This document shows, in pieces, positions 51,864-60,617 of a stretch of 64,000 nt of DNA. Numbering within the stretch: the stretch's first letter is position 1; each line of letters opens with the position of its first letter. The stretch lies in assembly GCF_004363725.1 (NCBI RefSeq), contig NZ_SNZF01000012.1, positions 37,724 through 101,723 on the forward strand, written 5' to 3'. The notes under the pieces were generated by a model. It saw only the letters and a list, made by a program, of their open reading frames with translations, did not search any database and was not told the DNA's origin. Origin of the DNA: Aquamicrobium defluvii (GTDB lineage Bacteria > Pseudomonadota > Alphaproteobacteria > Rhizobiales > Rhizobiaceae). The position numbers and the translations under genes were made by a program.

Positions 51864-54147
51864 GTTGTGACGAGCCCCCCTCACCGGCCCTGCTTTCCAG
51901 CTTCGGCGTTTCGTCGCCATAGCTGTAGTAGTTGTAGCTGAGGTATTTATAGCTGTAGTTGTAATCGAGCTTGCGGACCGCGAATTTGGTCATCGCCACG
52001 CCAAGCACGTTGGAACCTGCGGCCTGGATACGCCTCAGCGCCGCTCGCGCGGCTTTGCGCGTCACCTGATTTGAAGAGACGACCAGAAGCGTCGCTTCGG
52101 TCAGACGGCTGAGGATCGGAGCATCGGAAAGACCGATGATCGGCGGCGAGTCGATCAGGACCATATCGTAGCTTCGCGAGAGCTTCTGCAGCAGCAGCCC
52201 CATGCGGGAGGAAGACAGGAGGTCGGCGGGATTGGGAGGGATCATTCCCGCCGTGATCACGCTAACATTGGCGTTGACCGGCTTGATGAGCTTCGGCAGG
52301 TCCTCGCGCCGAATCGTGTTGGTCAACACATTCGAAAGCCCGACGATATTGTCGACCTTGAAAATCTTATGCACGGCCGGCTTGCGCAGGTCCGCATCCA
52401 CGACCAGAACCTTCGCGCCCAGAGCGCCGAAGTCCTCGGCCAGCTTGTAGACGGTGGTAGATTTGCCTTCCGAAGGCTCGGAGCTGGTGACGAGCAGCGT
52501 GCGTGGCGCGCCCTCCTCGCCGGAAAACTGAAGCGAGGTGCGCAGCGACCGGTAGGATTCCGACAGGCCCGATTTCGGATCGGCCACCGCCTGGCCGAAA
52601 TCCTTTTCCTCAAGCGCCGGCAAGATGCCGAGGATCGGCAGCCGCAACTCCTTCTCCACCTGCTCGGGATTGGTGAAGGTGTTATTAAGCAGTTCGAGCA
52701 CATAGATCGCCGCTGCCCCGACCGCCATGGACAGGACAAGTCCGAGCGCCAGATTGAGAGACAGGCGCGGCGAATAGGCGGAACGCGGCATGACCGCCAT
52801 ATCGACCACGGCTGCATTCTGGTTCCGCAGTTCGGAGCCGACCGAAACCTCGTTCAGCTTGGTGATGAGATTGTCGTACTGGGAGCGGTTGGAATCCACC
52901 TCCCGCTTCAGGATCGTGTACTGGATGTTCTTATCCTGGTAGGCGACCTGTTCGGCTTCCAGTTCGGCCAGCTTGTTCCTCAGATCCTCGACCTTGGCCT
53001 GCGTCTCTCCATACTTGATGCGAATTGAATCCGTCACGGCCGTGACGCCCAGGTTCAACTGGTTCTCGATCTCGCGAATCTGCGAGCGCAACTGCTGCAT
53101 CTCGGGAAAGCCCGGCTTGAAGAACGCCAGCTTCTGCTGGTACTCCCCATTGAGTTCCGCGAGCTTGCCGCGCAGCTTTTCCAGCCCCTCGCTCTTGAGC
53201 ACCTGTTCGAGACTGGCGCCCTGCCCATTGTCGATCTGCTGGACCAGGCGCCCGTAATCCAGGCTTTCCTGCATGGCGAGCGCCAGCGCCTTGTTGATCT
53301 CCGTCAGGTTCGCCGCGATCAGCGAACTGTCGCTGCCGGTGATGGTGATGCCGGCGCTCTTGGCGTAGTCGACCAGTTCTTCTTCGGACCTCTGAAGCCG
53401 TTCCTTGACCTGCAACACCTGTTCCTGAATGAACTTGCGCGCCTGCGAAGAGGTGTCGCTGGCTTGGTCGACACGCTGGTCGATAAAGCTCTCGGCGATC
53501 TGGTTGGCGATCTCATAGGCATATTTTGGCTGCTGGTCGGAATAGGAGATGGACAGCAGGCTGGTGTTGGTGATCGGATCGACGGAAAGGTTGGCGAGCA
53601 CGCGTTCGGCGGCCATGCGCGCGCGCTCATCTGCCGAATATTGAGAGATATCGGTATTGGTCGATCCGCCAAAGGCGCGGCTGAGGATATTCAAAGGCGA
53701 GAAGCTGGGCCTCGGGAACAGGAAGTCCTGACGCTCCCCCAGGCCCAGGTTGAACACCACGCGCTGCGCAAGCGAGCGGCTCTGGAGTTTTTCACGCGCC
53801 GTCAGGTAGGAGCGTATGTCGCTGCCTTCCGCGGTGACCTCGATGTCCTGAAAGACTTTCGCCGACGGCACCAGAACTTCCAGCTGGGCCGTGGCCCGGT
53901 ATTGAGGCGTCATCATCATGGTCACGGCCAACGCACTGACGATGCCGACCGCGACCAGCGTGGCCAGCAGCCAGCGATAATGCACGAGATAAAGGAAGAT
54001 CCGCAAAACATCGATGCCTTCCTCCTGCGAAGAAGGCTCGTAGGCATAATCCTGAATATGCAGGCGCGGATCGTAGTAGCCGCCGGGCAAGGCCACCGCT
54101 CCGCCGCCGGAATGATTCGGGCCGATCTGGCGTTGACGATCAAGCAT
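51775..54147 (-). CDS. Wzc/ExoP-type polysaccharide co-polymerase and tyrosine kinase
   Basis: A 790-residue BY-kinase. The N-terminal Wzz domain has a first helix (HYRWLLATLVAVGIVSALAV) and a long periplasmic coiled coil (residues about 190-440); the second helix is LSLNLALGLVLSMAVGAAAI. The cytoplasmic kinase has Walker A SSEPSEGKSTT, Walker A-prime VLVVDADLRKP and Walker B VLIDSPPI. A tyrosine cluster DYNYSYKYLSYNYYSYG (about 728-744) is the autophosphorylation site. It sets chain length and couples to export. Start ATG 54147 is preferred; a TTG at 54207 is possible. Confidence 0.93.
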   Translation of the reverse strand: MLDRQRQIGPNHSGGGAVALPGGYYDPRLHIQDYAYEPSSQEEGIDVLRIFLYLVHYRWLLATLVAVGIVSALAVTMMMTPQYRATAQLEVLVPSAKVFQDIEVTAEGSDIRSYLTAREKLQSRSLAQRVVFNLGLGERQDFLFPRPSFSPLNILSRAFGGSTNTDISQYSADERARMAAERVLANLSVDPITNTSLLSISYSDQQPKYAYEIANQIAESFIDQRVDQASDTSSQARKFIQEQVLQVKERLQRSEEELVDYAKSAGITITGSDSSLIAANLTEINKALALAMQESLDYGRLVQQIDNGQGASLEQVLKSEGLEKLRGKLAELNGEYQQKLAFFKPGFPEMQQLRSQIREIENQLNLGVTAVTDSIRIKYGETQAKVEDLRNKLAELEAEQVAYQDKNIQYTILKREVDSNRSQYDNLITKLNEVSVGSELRNQNAAVVDMAVMPRSAYSPRLSLNLALGLVLSMAVGAAAIYVLELLNNTFTNPEQVEKELRLPILGILPALEEKDFGQAVADPKSGLSESYRSLRTSLQFSGEEGAPRTLLVTSSEPSEGKSTTVYKLAEDFGALGAKVLVVDADLRKPAVHKIFKVDNIVGLSNVLTNTIRREDLPKLIKPVNANVSVITAGMIPPNPADLLSSSRMGLLLQKLSRSYDMVLIDSPPIIGLSDAPILSRLTEATLLVVSSNQVTRKAARAALRRIQAAGSNVLGVAMTKFAVRKLDYNYSYKYLSYNYYSYGDETPKLESRAGEGGSSQHAKNWSLASVSERMRKHLRDLGDRIKSAS

Positions 54148-54298
54148 GCCTGTATTCCAATCCTTGCCGCTGACAGGCAACCTGCCTCTGCTGTGCGGCC
54201 GGTTCAATCAGATGCCGGATATCCCCTATCCAGCATCGGTTCAAAGGTCTCACCTGAATTCCGTCCCGTTGGTCTGCCGTTTCCATACACTTTACTCA

Positions 54299-55069
54299 TC
54301 AGGGAATGACGGCCAGACGGCTCGCACTGACCGCCATGCCCAGGGCCTCTTTCAGGTTGTTGATAGCCACCCGGCTTTTCGATGTGAACACCATGACCAC
54401 GTCGCCACCATAGACGCGCGGATTGGCCAGCCGGCCGCTTCGGATCTGCTCGACATTGTAGTTGGCGACCAGTTTGCTACCGCCCACGTCGCGGAAGATA
54501 TAGACCTTGCTCTGGTCGGCGACGTCGCGGAAGCCGCCTGCAAGGGCGATGGCGTCCAGCAAGGTGGTGCCGGCCGAGACTGGGTAAAGACCCGACTTGG
54601 CGACCTCGCCGTCGATCGTCACCCGCTGGCTGGCCGATTCCTTCACGAAGACCGTGATATCCGGCGACTGCAGATAGGAAGCGCCATAGGCCTTCTCCAG
54701 CTCTTCCTCGAACTGGCGCACGGACTTGCCGGCCGCAGTCTTCACGCCGATCAGCGGCAGGGATACGCGGCCGGAAGAATCGACCTGAACCGTGCGGTTG
54801 AGGGAGTCGGCACTATAGACGTTGATTTCCAGAACATCGTTCGCCGACAGCAACTGGTCAGCTCCGTCACGGGTGCCCGCCGGGGCAGGCAGGCTCGTGA
54901 CCAGCCGCAGGCTACCATCCGCGGTCGCGCCCCCTGCCCCCGACTGCAACGAAAGCACGTCGCCGGGCGCCGATCCGGTATTGGCGGTGCTGGTGCAGCC
55001 TGCCACGAAGCAAAGTGCCGCCAGCATGATCGCAGAAAGGATTCCTTGCGCGGTCATGGCTCTATCCAT
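54299..55069 (-). CDS. Wza/GumB-type polysaccharide export lipoprotein
   Basis: A 256-residue lipoprotein: the signal ends in the lipobox VAGC (Cys about residue 29). The poly_export domain has LLSANDVLEINVYSADSLNR then VQVDSSGRVSLPLIGVKTAA GKSVRQFEEELEKAY, and a SLBB domain follows (VTIDGEVAKSGLYPVSAGTT LLDAIALAGGF). It forms or contributes to the outer membrane export channel. It is shorter than Wza (one SLBB), like GumB/ExoF types. Start 55069 overlaps the phosphatase stop by 8 bases; 55057 is an alternative. Confidence 0.92.
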   Translation of the reverse strand: MDRAMTAQGILSAIMLAALCFVAGCTSTANTGSAPGDVLSLQSGAGGATADGSLRLVTSLPAPAGTRDGADQLLSANDVLEINVYSADSLNRTVQVDSSGRVSLPLIGVKTAAGKSVRQFEEELEKAYGASYLQSPDITVFVKESASQRVTIDGEVAKSGLYPVSAGTTLLDAIALAGGFRDVADQSKVYIFRDVGGSKLVANYNVEQIRSGRLANPRVYGGDVVMVFTSKSRVAINNLKEALGMAVSASRLAVIP

Positions 55070-55871
55070 TCCTGAAAATTCGGTCGATGAGGCGTCGGGT
55101 GAAACCCTGTCCCGCCGCAGCACCGACCGTTTCGCGAGACGAAGGCAAAACCGCCGCCGGTTCCGCATTGGACAAGATGGCTGCGGGGCGACGGCGGAAC
55201 ATCCGGTCCGCTTCCTCCTGACCGAACTGTTCGGCGATCATCGCATAGGCTCCGGACAGGCCTGGCTTGCGCCAGGACACGCCATGCGCATCGCTGGCGA
55301 AGAAGCTCGCTCGGCCTTCCTTCAGGATACGCTCGCAAAGCTGTCTTGCCGCGCTGCCGAAAGCGCCGGTCAGCGAATCCGCGGTGAGCTGAAGCGGGCA
55401 GCCAAGATCGGACAGGCGCTGGATGACATCGAAATGCCGGCCGGCCCACGAAAGCCGCTCCGGATGCGTGATGACAGGAACGAAACCTGCCTCCAGCAAA
55501 CGGCTCGCAAAGTCCTCCAGCCGGGGCGGCAGGATTTCATGCGGCGGCTCAAGCAGAAAATAGCGCGTACGGTTCAAAGTCGGCACTTCGCCGCTTTTCA
55601 GGCGCTCGACAAGATCCGGCGCGATATGAACATCGGCCCCGCAATAGAGGGTAAGGGGAATGGATTGCGCGTCGAGCATGGCCTGCAAGCTGTGCAGGGC
55701 CGGCATGATCGTCGTCGCCGAATTCTCGTATTTGCCCGGGAATATATGCGGCGTGCACGCCATATGCGTGATGCCGTCCGCCACCGCGATCCGCGCCATC
55801 TCGACCGATGTGGCGACATCGGATGCGCCGTCATCCAGAGCGGACAGGATGTGGGAATGCAGGTCGATCAT
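55062..55871 (-). CDS. CpsB/YwqE-type PHP tyrosine-protein phosphatase
   Basis: A 269-residue PHP-fold metal phosphatase. Metal ligands are in MIDLHSHILSALDDGA (residues 1-16), THMACTPHIFPGKYEN, VPVITHPERLSWAG and FFASDAHGVSWRKPG, all present. Such enzymes dephosphorylate BY-kinases and are best known from Gram-positive capsule loci (CpsB, YwqE); most proteobacterial Wzc partners are instead Wzb-type low-molecular-weight phosphatases. It heads the wza-wzc operon, so its target is probably the Wzc-type kinase. Confidence 0.92.
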   Translation of the reverse strand: MIDLHSHILSALDDGASDVATSVEMARIAVADGITHMACTPHIFPGKYENSATTIMPALHSLQAMLDAQSIPLTLYCGADVHIAPDLVERLKSGEVPTLNRTRYFLLEPPHEILPPRLEDFASRLLEAGFVPVITHPERLSWAGRHFDVIQRLSDLGCPLQLTADSLTGAFGSAARQLCERILKEGRASFFASDAHGVSWRKPGLSGAYAMIAEQFGQEEADRMFRRRPAAILSNAEPAAVLPSSRETVGAAAGQGFTRRLIDRIFRNG

Positions 55872-55988
55872 CTACAGCACAGCCGGAACTGGAGAGGCGC
55901 GGCAATGGCCATGACCGTTACTCTATTTCCTCTACCCTTAATAAACGCTCTCCGGAGCCCGCAGAGTCACCCTGCCCCAAGCCGCATA

Positions 55989-56018
55989 GCGCCAATGAAG
56001 CTTCAACCTCATTGGCGC
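55989..56018. other. Perfect 10-bp hairpin upstream of the phosphatase gene
   Basis: GCGCCAATGA (55989-55998) and TCATTGGCGC (56009-56018) are exact complements with a 10-nt loop. It lies about 120 bp upstream of the phosphatase start, in the 212-bp gap to the FecR-like gene. It may be a regulator site, or a terminator for the upstream gene without a T-run. Confidence 0.5.
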
Positions 56019-56083
56019 AAAAGAATTCCAAGGCGTTCTTCGGTGCCCGAACTGGAAAACACCAATACGGGGCAAGCGCCGAA

Positions 56084-56599
56084 CTACCTGCTGACCGACT
56101 TGTCCTTGTCAGAAACCGAGAGAACCACGGCTCCCAGACCTATGCCGGCTGCGATCCCGGCGGGCGCCGACATCACGCTGCCGCCGACACCGCCCTCAGC
56201 AACGGCTCCAGCCTCTGCGGCGTTCTGATTCACGGCAAGGCACAGTTGCTCGCCCTGCGGAAGCACCTCGAAAGTGGTGTTTGCGCTCAGGCGCAAGGTG
56301 CATCCGCCGCCGAAATTGACGACCGAACTCGACTGCGGACCGACCAGCACGGCATCACCCGCGACAAGCCGCATGGCGGGCTGGGCCGGTGAAGAGCCGC
56401 CCGCCTGCGTCACGAATACGTTTCCGGCAGCGCTTTCCACGACGCCCGACGCCCCCACGGGGACCTGACAGGCGCAAGACGAAGCCGCCTGCGCGCTCGC
56501 GGCATTGACGCCAGCAAGACCGCCGGCCGCGGCTAAGACGACGGCGGCAACCGCCGCACCGGAAGCTGACCGAACCTGGCTCAAAGGAAACATGCGCAT
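56084..56599 (-). CDS. Exported FecR-domain-like protein
   Basis: A 171-residue secreted protein. Residues about 12-38 are a signal peptide (AAVAAVVLAAAGGLAGVNA then ASAQA). The mature part VVESAAGNVFVTQAGG...LVAGDAVLVGPQSSSVVNF GGGCTLRLSANTTFEVLPQG resembles the FecR beta-sandwich. A C-terminal hydrophobic glycine-rich segment (GIAAGIGLGAVVLSVSD) may be a membrane anchor. Similar proteins sit at the head of export loci in alphaproteobacteria. No ribosome site stands out. Role probably in surface attachment or export sensing, inferred. Confidence 0.65.
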   Translation of the reverse strand: MRMFPLSQVRSASGAAVAAVVLAAAGGLAGVNAASAQAASSCACQVPVGASGVVESAAGNVFVTQAGGSSPAQPAMRLVAGDAVLVGPQSSSVVNFGGGCTLRLSANTTFEVLPQGEQLCLAVNQNAAEAGAVAEGGVGGSVMSAPAGIAAGIGLGAVVLSVSDKDKSVSR

Positions 56600-56684
56600 T
56601 CCGACGCTCTCCGCATCATGAAAAGTGGTCGGTGGATACCATCACAGACCGGGTTAAGCAACCTTTAAGCGAGAGATTCATCAG

Positions 56685-57146
56685 TTAGCAGTTGCGATAA
56701 ATACCCCCGGACTGAGCCGGCAAATCGCATAAATAGCCCTGTTCGCTCAGTTCCTGCGCAAGATCGGCTCCTTGTGCAGTGCGGCATTGGACCACAGCCA
56801 CGCCATCGAAGCTCGTCCCCATCCGCCCGTCGCAAGGGGTCCCCCCTCCGACTTGTACGCAATCAAACTGCTGCCTCTGATGAGCCTTGCGTGCCTGTTC
56901 CCGCGCCATGGGCTCAAGGGCTCGCGGTCTTGTGAAGCCGACACCGCACAGCAGGATTTTCCGCCCACCAATCCGTAGATCGTCCATTGTACGGATATCC
57001 AGCTTGCCGCTGAAAACAAGCGCCTGCCGGGTATTCCGCTCGGCCGATGGCGTTAAAGGGCGATTTTGCGTTGTAAGCATATAAAGCATGAGGGTCGCGA
57101 AACCGAGCGCAGCGAGTATCAACACAACTATTTTCTTCGTACCCAT
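56685..57146 (-). CDS. Degenerate SNase-like exported protein
   Basis: A 153-residue protein with an N-terminal signal anchor (KIVVLILAALGFATLMLYML). The rest reads VFSGKLDIRTMDDLRIGGRK ILLCGVGFTRP...EQARKAHQ...FDGVAVVQCRTAQGADLAQE LSEQGYLCDLPAQSGG, which follows the staphylococcal nuclease fold but lacks the D-G-D-T and catalytic Arg/Glu residues. It probably keeps the fold without nuclease activity. GAGA lies upstream of ATG 57146. Its place next to the polysaccharide genes may be chance. Confidence 0.6.
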   Translation of the reverse strand: MGTKKIVVLILAALGFATLMLYMLTTQNRPLTPSAERNTRQALVFSGKLDIRTMDDLRIGGRKILLCGVGFTRPRALEPMAREQARKAHQRQQFDCVQVGGGTPCDGRMGTSFDGVAVVQCRTAQGADLAQELSEQGYLCDLPAQSGGIYRNC

Positions 57147-57223
57147 TGAGAGATCTCGTTTATGGAATTTTCCGCTATTCGGTAGCAACCGCCACCAGAT
57201 CAAGCTTGTCAGGTCAACTGCTG

Positions 57224-57894
57224 TCAGCGCAATGATAGGGGTTGCGGATCAGGTATAGTCAATTCGGCATCGGTGGACAGATTCGGAAAGAGTCTCTCGC
57301 GATAGTCCAGCGGGAAAGCAATGCGGACAGGGGCTTTGGGCGTTCCCGACTTAAGAAAGCCTTGTCTAACCATTGCTGACATCGTGTTCCGTGCCGTTCT
57401 TTCCGATGCCTTGAGAACGAGATGAACATCACCGCGCTCCAGCGATCCGTATTTTAGGACAGCTGCCAGGAGATCGGGCGCGCGTTTGTCGTCGCTGATG
57501 TCCTTGATCAATTGACGGTACCTATCTTCCAGGCGATCGAGGTCGAAAATCGCTGTGGAGAAGCGCATCTGATCGAGTGCACGGTAAGGAACCACTCGCA
57601 AAAATCCTTGAAGGCTGCTTCCGAGAGATTGCCTCGACCATCGAGGTCTCCGTGACGAGGGCTGTCTGCGTGGTCCATCATCCGTTTGTATTCGCCTCAA
57701 TCCTTGAGACCCCGGGCCAGGCCTCTGGAAATCGACCACAAGCCATGTCCCCCGACGCCTGCTTTCAGCGCCATCACATGCGACATCAACCGGGACACAC
57801 GGCCGTTGCCGTCAGGGAACGGGTGGATGTAGTTGAAACGATGGTGAGCGGAAGCGATGGCAATGATACGGGTGCTCGACCATTTTCCCGCCAC
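57224..57894 (-). pseudogene. Fic-family AMP transferase, broken
   Basis: The frame from 57894 contains the Fic motif [20 protein letters not shown], reaches GLARGLKD and hits a TGA at about 57697, after which the same frame continues [40 protein letters not shown] frameshift near 57565 then moves it to [20 protein letters not shown] and a winged-helix end (RTARNTMSAMVRQGFLKSG) to 57224. The N-terminal half with its inhibitory helix is missing. Fic proteins transfer AMP to target proteins; this copy is dead. Confidence 0.85.
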
Positions 57895-58035
57895 TCGCTA
57901 CGCTTACGGGGAAACCTTTCACGCCACGCAATTTTGCATCCCAAGCTAACGCTTCTCAATAAAAGCCGAGCAATCCATTTCTAGTCACAATGTAATCTTG
58001 ATGATTAGACATAAGATATGAAATATAATAATATA

Positions 58036-58296
58036 TTATATATAATAAGACTTACATATATAATGAGTAAATGAAAATAATGATAACTTCACCTTAATGA
58101 ACTTATCGTACTTCGATATACTTATTAATCTTTTACTAGGGATTATTTTAGAAAAACTTCTAGCAATTGCGAATCTTTCATAGTAAAATACTTTTATTTC
58201 AGTTTCTTCATTGCTAATGTCATTTATTGTTATGATTTTTTGATAATCATCCTCCATCTCAAAGTAATATTCTGTAGATTTATGTACGATGGTCAC
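58036..58296 (-). CDS. AT-rich hypothetical protein
   Basis: An 86-codon frame with GTG start preceded by AAAGGTG. The product MTIVHKSTEYYFEMEDDYQK then IITINDISNEETEIKVFYYE is rich in Lys, Ile, Tyr and Ser. Base composition is far lower in G+C than everything around it, with runs such as ataatatattatatataata downstream. This marks a recently acquired piece. No family recognised; a phage or restriction-type origin is possible but not shown. Confidence 0.4.
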   Translation of the reverse strand: MTIVHKSTEYYFEMEDDYQKIITINDISNEETEIKVFYYERFAIARSFSKIIPSKRLISISKYDKFIKVKLSLFSFTHYICKSYYI

Positions 58297-58985
58297 CGCT
58301 CAAACACCTTTCCAAGGGGTGCAGACCACGCCTGCTCCTGCCCTTGCGCACGTGGAAATTGCAAGATCGATGCGCCTCATGGGAGGTAAAATGGAAAAAC
58401 ATTCTGAATATTAAGAAAACAGGTCTTTTGAAATCGGAAATACGGGCTCTTGGCTTGTAAACGGCCCTCCCTGTTCCTGATGAGTGTCGTTCTTGCTGGA
58501 AAAAATACATCTAAATGAAACTGCAACAAGCGCCGCTCTCCGCAGATCGACCACCGATCGGCGCAGTTTTGGCCCCATAAAATAGCAATCGACGTTACTG
58601 TGCATGCAGTCGTATACAATCTTTCCATGCCTGAGACTTAAATGGGGGCGGCACTTCTGACATTCCGAGACACCCAACACTCAGAGAACCACTCCGGATA
58701 TCCTAGCCCGTTTTGAAAACTCTTAACAATCCATAATTCCCGCAACTAACGGAAACGGCTGCAGTTGCGCAGCTTTTGGCTGGCCAGCGGCTTCCTTTTC
58801 CGAAGGAGATTCTGGTAAGCGTGAGCGGAGCCTGTCAATTCCCTTCTGATTGCCGAGGCTGGGTGACTATGGTGTCGGCACGCCAGGATCGAAGCTAAAA
58901 GCAGCAGTTGTACTCCTGGGAGCCACTCCGTTGCCGCAAGCAATGCAACGCAGTAGACCTTCCATCAGCCAGAGAAATTATATCG
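58297..58985. other. No gene recognised (689 bp)
   Basis: Only short overlapping frames on both strands, none with a family pattern or a good ribosome site. Composition returns to average across the stretch. It may hold debris from the insertion that brought in the AT-rich frame. Confidence 0.45.
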
Positions 58986-59342
58986 ATGAGTAGCCTTACA
59001 AAAGCGATACGAAGCCTGAAGGCGCCAGTCCGTCGGGGAACCGAGGAAGAAATGCGTTTAACTAGGCGTATCGCACAAGCTCTGCAAATTGAAGAAGATA
59101 GCGGCTATTCTACAGACACACTTATAGGCGGAGCTCTCGAGGGTGACCTTTGCGCGGTTATGGGCCTTTTCGCAATGGTTTTGCCGGAATGGGAGATCGG
59201 TGATGGCGTCAATCAGCCGTCAGATTGGTTTGTCGCTCAATTGTATTCTCCGAATGGCGTGATCGTGGAAGGAGAAGGCGCGACATTCGTTCTCGCTGTG
59301 ATCGATGGGGTGATCAGCGCGAAGAACCTTTCATGTAAATGA
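58986..59342 (+). CDS. Hypothetical protein, 118 residues
   Basis: A soluble product MSSLTKAIRSLKAPVRRGTE then EEMRLTRRIAQALQIEEDSG, with a helical first half and a beta-rich second half ending GEGATFVLAVIDGVISAKNL. ATG 58986 is chosen because the text before it reads poorly; a longer frame opens at 58908. GAGAAATTA upstream is a weak ribosome site. Family unknown. Confidence 0.45.
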   Translation: MSSLTKAIRSLKAPVRRGTEEEMRLTRRIAQALQIEEDSGYSTDTLIGGALEGDLCAVMGLFAMVLPEWEIGDGVNQPSDWFVAQLYSPNGVIVEGEGATFVLAVIDGVISAKNLSCK

Positions 59343-59688
59343 AGCCCACATGCCATCGTCAGAATAAACTTGGTCTGTAGCGGGCGACGCGATCGATTTG
59401 TCATCGCAAAGGGCTGGGGTAACGGGGGCTCTGGCCTACCAAGGGTTCATATTTGGCGGCCGCGTTGCCATGGAGCAAGGGGCGTTGTGTAGCGGTTTTA
59501 CATCTATCCTTTTTCGTTTCAGCTTGATGACGTTACTGCCCCTGAAGTAGACGTTAATGGGCTGGTAAATGCGCGTTGGCGCGATCGGCAGCATTGAGGT
59601 TCGGCTATCATCAAACGACATGAGCCGGCAAACTTCTTTTAAAGTGAAACATCGGTTACAGAGAAGGATTATGCGGCGCAAGATCTAA
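59343..59688. other. No gene recognised (346 bp)
   Basis: An 81-codon minus-strand frame (59436-59681) is present but has no recognisable family or start signal. The region leads into the open frame in front of the SyrB-like gene. Confidence 0.4.
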
Positions 59689-59886
59689 TCATTCGTTGTC
59701 GAAATCAAACGCAAGCGCGGCAATCAGGGAACCCGGAGCTCCCTGTGGAGCGATGTCGACCTGGCGGCGTTCAGTGAAAGAACAGATGAGATCGGAACAG
59801 CTCAATATCAAGGCGCCCGGCCTGTTGACTCCGATCAGGCCCACAACAATGCTGGCGAAGGCCAACAAACGCGGACGGAGCATATA

Positions 59887-60399
59887 ATGGCAGACCCTCA
59901 GGAAGTTGAAGCAGTGCCGGTTGTCACCGAAGAACCTGCCAAGGTTGAGGCGCCGGAGCCGGAGCAGGGAGCCACCCGGCAGAAAAGGGCCAAGGCGGGA
60001 AAGCCTAAGGCCGACAAAACGAAGGCGGCACCTGCCCCGTCAACCCGCAAGAGCAAGGTCAAGGAAATTGCGAAACCGACCGCGGCTCCCGCTGCCGTAG
60101 TGCATGGCAAGCGTAAGGCCTACTCCGAGAAAGAGCGCACGCAGAAACTGACACAAATCGATCGTTCGGTCGGTCGCGGCGAAAGCATCAGGAACGCCGT
60201 CAAGCAGGCCGGCATTTCCGAGCAGACCTATTATCACTGGAAGAAGGCTGCGACATCCGCGCCGGCAGCGGCGTCGATGGGCGGAGAGTTGCAGAACCTG
60301 CTGGCTCTTGAAAAAGAGAACGAGCGTCTGAAGAAGCAATTGGCCGAACAGTTGCGCCAGGAAAACGCCCAACTCAAGAGGAAGCTGGGGCTCGCATAG
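59887..60399 (+). CDS. SyrB-like protein (rhizobial helix-turn-helix with coiled coil)
   Basis: A 170-residue protein. A Lys/Ala/Pro-rich disordered N-terminus (residues 1-75) is followed by KAYSEKERTQKLTQIDRSVG RGESIRNAVKQAGISEQTYY HWKKA, a transposase-OrfA-like helix-turn-helix, and a C-terminal coiled coil LLALEKENERLKKQLAEQLR QENAQLKRKLGLA. This is the layout of SyrB/SyrB2 of Sinorhizobium, linked there to control of symbiosis genes. The frame stays open 66 codons upstream (59689-59886), so translation may begin earlier. Function here unproven. Confidence 0.75.
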   Translation: MADPQEVEAVPVVTEEPAKVEAPEPEQGATRQKRAKAGKPKADKTKAAPAPSTRKSKVKEIAKPTAAPAAVVHGKRKAYSEKERTQKLTQIDRSVGRGESIRNAVKQAGISEQTYYHWKKAATSAPAAASMGGELQNLLALEKENERLKKQLAEQLRQENAQLKRKLGLA

Positions 60400-60412
60400 C
60401 TTCGGGCGCGCT

Positions 60413-60569
60413 AGATGCCGTAATGGCCCGGCGCTCCTCGCATAGCCAGGAAGGCGGCTGTCCCTCAGAGTGATGATGTTGAACGGGGTCCGATCGTGTC
60501 GGCCGCAAGCATCAAGCGAGGGACATCCATGGACTATTATGCGAGGAGCGCCGGCCCATTACGGCATCT
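60413..60569. repeat. 32-bp near-perfect inverted repeats flanking 93 bp
   Basis: Arm 60413-60444 and arm 60538-60569 are complementary at 31 of 32 positions (AGATGCCGTAATGG...CTCCTCGCATA type). The 93-bp centre has no gene. The 157-bp unit begins 13 bp after the SyrB-like stop. It has the form of a miniature inverted-repeat element, but could also be a structured RNA or a recombination site. Confidence 0.7.
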
Positions 60570-60617
60570 GGATCACAAGGTAGATTCTTGCATTCAAATT
60601 CTGAAGATCTGCTGACA

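Noticed and set aside
59436..59681. 81-codon minus-strand frame before the SyrB-like gene
   Set aside because: No ribosome site and no family; adjacent plus-strand text fits better with the SyrB-like region.
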